A DNA stretch of 15,926 nucleotides from contig JAUVPY010000010.1 in NCBI GenBank assembly GCA_030598425.1, forward strand, positions 1 to 15,926. Reading direction: 5' to 3'. A program made the position numbers and the translations under genes. Positions 11,736-15,926 of this stretch are shown in pieces. The number at the start of each line of letters is the position of its first letter. Position 1 is the stretch's first letter. The DNA is from Anaerolineae bacterium (GTDB taxonomy: Bacteria > Chloroflexota > Anaerolineae > 4572-78 > NAK82). The notes under the pieces are model-generated. The model worked only from the letters and a program-made list of their open reading frames with translations. It ran no database searches and was not told where the DNA came from.

Positions 11736-12983
11736 CCCCACCTGCCGCGTGACATACACAGCCACGCCAATAATCGTAGCAATCAGGAGGATCAGGCCCG
11801 TCACCCCGACGAAAACAGCCAACCCCCCGCCCGCCATCCGGGCCGCGTCGCCTGGCCGGGCCATCATCCACAGCGAGGAAACGACGATCAGCACCGTCAT
11901 GCCATTCCACAGGCCGTGAAGGGTCACACTCGCCAGGTAGCCCCCCAGAAGCGGCCAGGGGCGCCGCGAATCGAGCGTCCGTGCCCACCCCAGGCCGGTG
12001 AGACCGGCGGTGAGCATGTGCATGGCCGTCGCGCCAACGCGCAGCAAGGCAATCCCTGCCCAGAAGGGCAGGCTGGCCGCGCTGTTGAATAAACCCTCGG
12101 TGATGGCAAAGCCGGCCCCCGCAGCAATGCCCCACAGCCAGCCCTGGGCCGGCGAGGGCACCCTCCCCCTCCCCAGGCTGAGCAGGGGAACGCCCAGGCT
12201 TTTGACCCCTTCTTCGATCAATGGGGCGACGATAACCAGCAAAGCCGCCACGGGGAAAAGGATCGCCGGTTTCAGCAGCCAGTCGGCAAGTATTTGCGGG
12301 TCAGCCAGTTGAGCCGGATCGGCCAATGTGGCCTGCAACTCAGCAAGTTGCGCCAGGCCCCCCGGCGTAAGCGCGATGATGACCACTACGACGACCAGAC
12401 CTATCGCCACCATGACGGCCTCGAGGGTGAAGGCGATAGCCGTCGTCCCGAAAGCGCCCCAGGCCATCTGGCCGATCACCTGCCCCTGCGTTGGGGCTGG
12501 GATGACGCCCTTCAAGCCTTGCGCCACCAGAACCAACATCAGAACGGCAGGTATCGTGATTCCCAGCACGTGGAAGATGGGGAAAGCAAGCGGGGTCAAC
12601 AAGTCAAACGTGAGAATGACCTGCCCGATGACCAACGTCAGCCCGATTCCCGCCAGACAGCCCCAAACCCACCTCATCCCCGGCCGAAACGGGCGCGACG
12701 GGCGGCCGCGTAAACCCTGGTAACCGACCCAGGCCAAGGCACCACCCAGGCCCAATCCCAACCCCGCCATGCTGATGCCGATGGTGGTCACGCTCACGGC
12801 GTCGGCCACCGGCCGGCCTATCAGCGACAGGGCGATAAACAGCCCGCCCGCCAGCGGTCCCAACACCAGCGCTCCCAGACCGACGACTAAGGCCAGGGTA
12901 TACAGCCAACGCCCGCGATCGGGTCTTTCCGAGGTCAACGCCCTCGTAGTTTCCTTTTTGGTAGAAGCGATTCCAGTATCCAT
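11724..12983 (-). CDS. PrsW-family intramembrane metalloprotease
   Basis: A 419-residue polytopic membrane protein. A short charged cytosolic N-terminus (about 1-25) is followed by about 9-11 hydrophobic segments, such as LYTLALVVGLGALVLG, AVMVAIGLVVVVVIIAL and AILFPVAALLVIVAPL. The PrsW/CAAX-protease-like core has the expected zinc and catalytic residues: EEGVK (Glu257, Glu258), TEGLFN (Glu296, Asn300), MHMLTAG (His322) and HGLWNG (His356, Asn360). PrsW of Bacillus cleaves the anti-sigma factor RsiW; the target here is unknown and no sigma/anti-sigma pair is nearby. ATG 12983 overlaps the end of the helicase gene by 49 bases. TTG 12938, which overlaps the helicase TGA and follows ACGAGGG, is a good alternative and would remove 15 residues. 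A frame upstream to 13331 lies entirely inside the helicase gene and was not used. Confidence 0.9.
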   Translation of the reverse strand: MDTGIASTKKETTRALTSERPDRGRWLYTLALVVGLGALVLGPLAGGLFIALSLIGRPVADAVSVTTIGISMAGLGLGLGGALAWVGYQGLRGRPSRPFRPGMRWVWGCLAGIGLTLVIGQVILTFDLLTPLAFPIFHVLGITIPAVLMLVLVAQGLKGVIPAPTQGQVIGQMAWGAFGTTAIAFTLEAVMVAIGLVVVVVIIALTPGGLAQLAELQATLADPAQLADPQILADWLLKPAILFPVAALLVIVAPLIEEGVKSLGVPLLSLGRGRVPSPAQGWLWGIAAGAGFAITEGLFNSAASLPFWAGIALLRVGATAMHMLTAGLTGLGWARTLDSRRPWPLLGGYLASVTLHGLWNGMTVLIVVSSLWMMARPGDAARMAGGGLAVFVGVTGLILLIATIIGVAVYVTRQVGRET

Positions 12984-15280
12984 ATTGCCGCTCGCTTGTC
13001 GAGGGGATGGTTGTTGTTGCCGCATTTGGGGCTGTGGATACAACTGGGGCACCCGTCGTCGCAGGAGCAACTCTTGATCGTCTCCAAAGCTGCAGCCCAC
13101 AATTCGTCGAGGAGCGTAAACCCCTGCTCGGTGATGCCCACGCCACCGGGATGCCCATCGTAGATGAAGACCTGTGGCTGACCTGTGTCGGGATGAAGCG
13201 CCGTGCTCAAACCACCGATATCCCACCGATCGCACATGGCAAACAGGGGCAGCAGGCCGATGGTGGCGTGCTCCACGGCGTGGAGCCCACCCAAAAAATC
13301 CCAGCCTCGGCGGCTCACGCGACGCCCCCACTCAGGCGGCACGTCCCACCACAGCGCCCTAGTTTCGAAGGTGAGGGCCGGCATATCCAAGGGCTCATCG
13401 CCCAGAATGGCCTCACTGTACTGGCGCACCCGCCGGAAGCCGACCACCTGCCGCGTAACACGCACGGTCCCCCAATAGGCCAGAGTACTGTGGGTCACCC
13501 GGTGCCCCGTCGAACTCACAATTCGGACGTCGCTGATCTCGCGTGGCTGAGTGTAATAGTCCGCCTGGGCCAGGCGCAGCAGGGCCTGGCCCTTTTCCAG
13601 GTCCAGGCTTGTCACCAGGTAAGACTCTCCCTGGTGCAGATAGATGGCCCCTGGGTGAGCTCGGGCCGGGGCCGTTGCCGAGTCGATCTCTTCCAGGTGA
13701 CGCCTGTTCGCCGTCTCGTCGAACAGGACCACCGATCGCCCTCCGATGCTGCGCATGCTCACATCCTGGGCAGGGTAGTCACGCCCGGCGTAGTACCAGC
13801 GGTCTTGTTCGGGACGATAGGTCAGAAGGCCACGTTTTTCCAGTTGGATCATGGCCTCGACGAAACCAGGGCCGAAGCGGGCCTCGTCGGCACTGCTGAG
13901 CGGATACTCGTGGGCGGCGCACGGCAGGTGCTGCTCCAGAATATACACATTGTTGGGGTTGATTAAGGCGTGCTCGTGCGGCCGGCCAAACAACTCCCTG
14001 GGATGCCGCATGTAAAACTGGTCTAACGGATCGTCCAATCCAAAGAGCACTGCCAGTGAGGACTTGCTGCCCCGGCCCGCCCGGCCCGCCTGTTGCCACA
14101 GGCTGGCAATGGTACCCGGGAAACCGACCGAGACGGTGGCATCCAATCCGCCTACATCCACGCCCAACTCCAGCGCGCTGGTGGCAGTGACGCCAATGAG
14201 CTGACCGCTGAAAAGGTCGCGCTCGATCTGTCGCCGATCTTCAGCCAGGTAACCCGCGCGATAGGACGCCACCCGCGACTTGAGCCCCGGATCGGTTTTT
14301 GTTAACGCGTCGCGGGCGTAACGCAGCACCAATTCGGCCACCACGCGGGCTTTGGTAAAAGTGATGTTACGCAACCCGTGGCGGGCCATTTCGGCGAACA
14401 GGGTCGCCGCTTCGGCGTTGGCGCTGCGCCGGCCGGTGCGACGCCGGTCCACGAAGGGGGGATTCCACAGCGCGAAGACTTTTGGTCCCTGGGGCGAGCC
14501 ATCGTCGGTGACGACCGTCGGGCGAACGCCAGTCAGCCGTTCAACGTGCTCATCTGGGTTGGCGATGGTCGCCGAACAGCAAATGAAGCGCGGCGAACCG
14601 CCATGCAATTCGCACAGCCGGCTCAGGCGGCGCATCAGCAACGCCACGTGAGAGCCAAAGACGCCTCGATAGACGTGGGCCTCGTCCAGCACAACAAAGT
14701 GTAGATGGCTCAGAAAATCGGCCCACAGGTTGTGATTGGGCAGGATGCCCAGGTGTAGCATATCGGGGTTGGTGAGGATGATGGCTGCCTGGCGGCGTAG
14801 CCCGGCACGAGCCGATCCCGGGGTGTCGCCATCGTAGGTGCCAAAAGCCAGCGCTGGCTTAGCCCCTTTGCCGCGTCTGGAGCTCTCCCCACCCAGGCCA
14901 TCCGTCAACTCTTTGAGTGCGCGCAGTTGGTCCTGGGCCAGGGCTTTTGTGGGGAAGAGATAGAGCGCGCGGGCACGAGGGTCTGACAGAATGGCTTCAA
15001 TGACCGGCACGTTGTAAGCCAACGTTTTGCCGCTGGCCGTGCCCGTAGCGACCACGACGTGCGCACCATTCCGCACGGCCTGGATGGCCTGGGCCTGATG
15101 TCGAAAAAAACGATCGACCCCGGCCGCTTTCAACGCCACGTCGAGCGCCCCCGGCAAAGGATGACTCAAGCGGGTGTAACGCGCGCGGCGTGAGGGCAGC
15201 CGCTCTACGTGCGTGACCTGGTCGCGATAGGAGGGTTGGGTTCTCAGATGACGCAGGAAGGTGGTCGGGTCCATGGTCAC
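12935..15280 (-). CDS. mrfA: MrfA/YprA-type DEAH-box helicase with C-terminal DUF1998 zinc-binding domain
   Basis: A 781-residue superfamily 2 helicase. Bacillus MrfA (YprA), a 3'-5' DNA helicase for repair of mitomycin C damage, has a similar length. Helicase motifs are in order: Gln62 upstream, Walker A ATGTASGKT (78-86), FPTKALAQDQ, TYDGDTPGSAR, TNPDMLHLGILP, DEAH (199-202), VYRGVFGSHV, SAT (236-238), then the second RecA domain with TSALELGVDVGGLDATVSVGFPG and QQAGRAGRG. The C-terminal DUF1998 part contains YDGHPGGVGI and a cysteine cluster CSCDDGCPSCIHSPKC (Cys738, 740, 744, 747, 753) that should bind zinc. All motors are intact. Start: GTG 15280, or ATG 15274; the preceding gene stops at 15284, so coupling is likely. 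MrfB, the usual exonuclease partner in Bacillus, is not in the window. Confidence 0.93.
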   Translation of the reverse strand: MTMDPTTFLRHLRTQPSYRDQVTHVERLPSRRARYTRLSHPLPGALDVALKAAGVDRFFRHQAQAIQAVRNGAHVVVATGTASGKTLAYNVPVIEAILSDPRARALYLFPTKALAQDQLRALKELTDGLGGESSRRGKGAKPALAFGTYDGDTPGSARAGLRRQAAIILTNPDMLHLGILPNHNLWADFLSHLHFVVLDEAHVYRGVFGSHVALLMRRLSRLCELHGGSPRFICCSATIANPDEHVERLTGVRPTVVTDDGSPQGPKVFALWNPPFVDRRRTGRRSANAEAATLFAEMARHGLRNITFTKARVVAELVLRYARDALTKTDPGLKSRVASYRAGYLAEDRRQIERDLFSGQLIGVTATSALELGVDVGGLDATVSVGFPGTIASLWQQAGRAGRGSKSSLAVLFGLDDPLDQFYMRHPRELFGRPHEHALINPNNVYILEQHLPCAAHEYPLSSADEARFGPGFVEAMIQLEKRGLLTYRPEQDRWYYAGRDYPAQDVSMRSIGGRSVVLFDETANRRHLEEIDSATAPARAHPGAIYLHQGESYLVTSLDLEKGQALLRLAQADYYTQPREISDVRIVSSTGHRVTHSTLAYWGTVRVTRQVVGFRRVRQYSEAILGDEPLDMPALTFETRALWWDVPPEWGRRVSRRGWDFLGGLHAVEHATIGLLPLFAMCDRWDIGGLSTALHPDTGQPQVFIYDGHPGGVGITEQGFTLLDELWAAALETIKSCSCDDGCPSCIHSPKCGNNNHPLDKRAAIWILESLLPKRKLRGR

Positions 15281-15283
15281 GCG

Positions 15284-15926
15284 CTATCTGACCTGGATGA
15301 TCCCTTGGTCAGGACCCAGTTGGTCAAATTGGGCCTTAAGCATGTCCCGCTCCGCCGCCTTGCGGGCGATTTTGCTTTCCAGGTCGGCGGCCATTTCGCC
15401 CAGCAGGTCACGACCCTGACCGCGCGCCACCTTCACCTCCAGGCTCAATTGCACACTGGGACGCTGGTGCAGACTTCCCAGTTGGGTCTCAATCTGGCCC
15501 AGACGGTGCTGGCAACGACCTAATTGATCCTGCAGGGCCTGGATCAAACTCGCCTCCGTCTGGCCGGGCTGAGCGCGCCCGGTGAGGATATGAGCATCTG
15601 GCTCCCCGGCCAGGGCATCGAGTTCAGCCAGGCTGCGGGCGGCGTACGCATCGTTGATGGCGGTCATTTTCTCGGTCCGGTAGGCGCGGTCTGCGTCGTC
15701 GACGGCCAGGTCCGGGTGAAAGCGGCGGGCCAATTGGCGGTACAGGCGCTTGATCTGTGCCTCGCTGGCCGGGCTGAGGGGCTGGGGCGGCGGGGTGGGC
15801 GCGGAAGAGAGTGGCGCTTGCCAGGCGCGCTGATACTGCCTCTCGACAGAGAGGTACCCCTTGCGCATCATCTGGATGCGGTCTTTATAGCGTTCGATCT
15901 CCGTCTCCAGCGCGTCCAACTTGTCC
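15284..15926 (-). CDS. J-domain and coiled-coil protein, 5' end cut off by the window
   Basis: The frame is open through the right edge (DKLDALETEIERYKDRI at the visible start). TTG 15919 is not a convincing start, so the N-terminus is taken as missing. About 213 residues are visible. The middle part carries a J-domain core, IKRLYRQLARRFHPDLA with the HPD motif that stimulates Hsp70 ATPase, followed by MTAINDAYAARSLAELDAL. The usual first helix (YxxLG) is absent or replaced by a Pro-rich spacer (PTPPPQPLSP). Both sides are predicted coiled coil: ETEIERYKDRIQMMRKGY before, and SLIQALQDQLGRCQHRLGQIETQLG and ESKIARKAAERDMLKAQFDQLG after. Its stop lies 3 bases before the GTG start of the MrfA-type helicase, so the two are probably made together. 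The role is unknown; a DnaK co-chaperone tied to the helicase is one idea. Confidence 0.8.
   Translation of the reverse strand, partial: DKLDALETEIERYKDRIQMMRKGYLSVERQYQRAWQAPLSSAPTPPPQPLSPASEAQIKRLYRQLARRFHPDLAVDDADRAYRTEKMTAINDAYAARSLAELDALAGEPDAHILTGRAQPGQTEASLIQALQDQLGRCQHRLGQIETQLGSLHQRPSVQLSLEVKVARGQGRDLLGEMAADLESKIARKAAERDMLKAQFDQLGPDQGIIQVR

Noticed and set aside
12984..13331. Extended N-terminus for the PrsW-like protein
   Set aside because: It would overlap almost 400 bases of the helicase gene and adds an Arg/His-rich, non-family sequence; the ATG at 12983 or TTG at 12938 is preferred.
13007..13966. 319-codon plus-strand frame
   Set aside because: Lies opposite the DUF1998 part of the helicase; translation is not protein-like.

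Overview
The window looks like a stretch of a free-living, GC-rich bacterial chromosome, most likely from an uncultured Chloroflexota/Anaerolineae-type organism. That placement is an inference from overall gene flavour: an F420-type flavoprotein, a secreted PA14/golvesin-like protein, a J-domain coiled-coil protein next to an MrfA-type helicase, and many short palindromic repeats between genes. It is not proven by any marker gene. No rRNA, tRNA, CRISPR array, transposase or phage gene was seen. The protein-coding genes are tightly packed and mostly preceded by good Shine-Dalgarno sequences.

Layout. (1) 1-3807, minus strand: an unknown alpha/alpha-toroid-like protein (2740-3807), a small F420/FMN split-barrel protein (2200-2622), a stand-alone CBM9-like protein (1416-2066) and a glycoside-hydrolase-like protein that runs off the left edge (1-1396). 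The last two form an operon with a 19-base gap. Neither shows a signal peptide, which suggests intracellular handling of a carbohydrate. Inverted repeats sit in the two longer gaps. (2) A divergent promoter region (3808-4044) separates these from a plus-strand series: class II fructose-bisphosphate aldolase (4045-5046), PhoU (5186-5866), and a secreted two-PA14-domain protein with collagen-like linker and golvesin-like C-terminus (6095-7543), closed by a 17-bp-stem terminator. (3) 7544-7896 is non-coding. It carries a nested palindromic repeat and a good promoter for the next operon: rlmI (7897-9090), a PNPOx-like protein (9084-9587), a UbiE/MenG-family methyltransferase (9584-10288) and a second class I methyltransferase (about 10368-11123). 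The first three genes overlap each other, and the operon ends in a bidirectional terminator. A GGGGAATC-type minisatellite lies between the two methyltransferases and confuses the start of the second. (4) 11124-11723 is about 600 bases of convergent intergenic DNA packed with hairpins: a terminator, an 8-bp palindromic hairpin, a 16-bp perfect hairpin, a 76-bp element with 23-bp inverted ends, and ACGTTTC heptamers that run through a stop codon. (5) 11724-15926, minus strand: a J-domain/coiled-coil protein entering from the right edge, an MrfA-type (YprA, DUF1998) DEAH helicase, and a PrsW-family membrane metalloprotease, spaced or overlapped so that they probably form one transcript.

Most genes are housekeeping or recognisable families. 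No clearly new system is demonstrated. The parts most worth a second look are the J-domain/MrfA/PrsW cluster, the CBM9 plus glycoside-hydrolase pair with its C-x-C-xx-C motif, the PA14-golvesin secreted protein, and the several distinct palindromic repeat elements.
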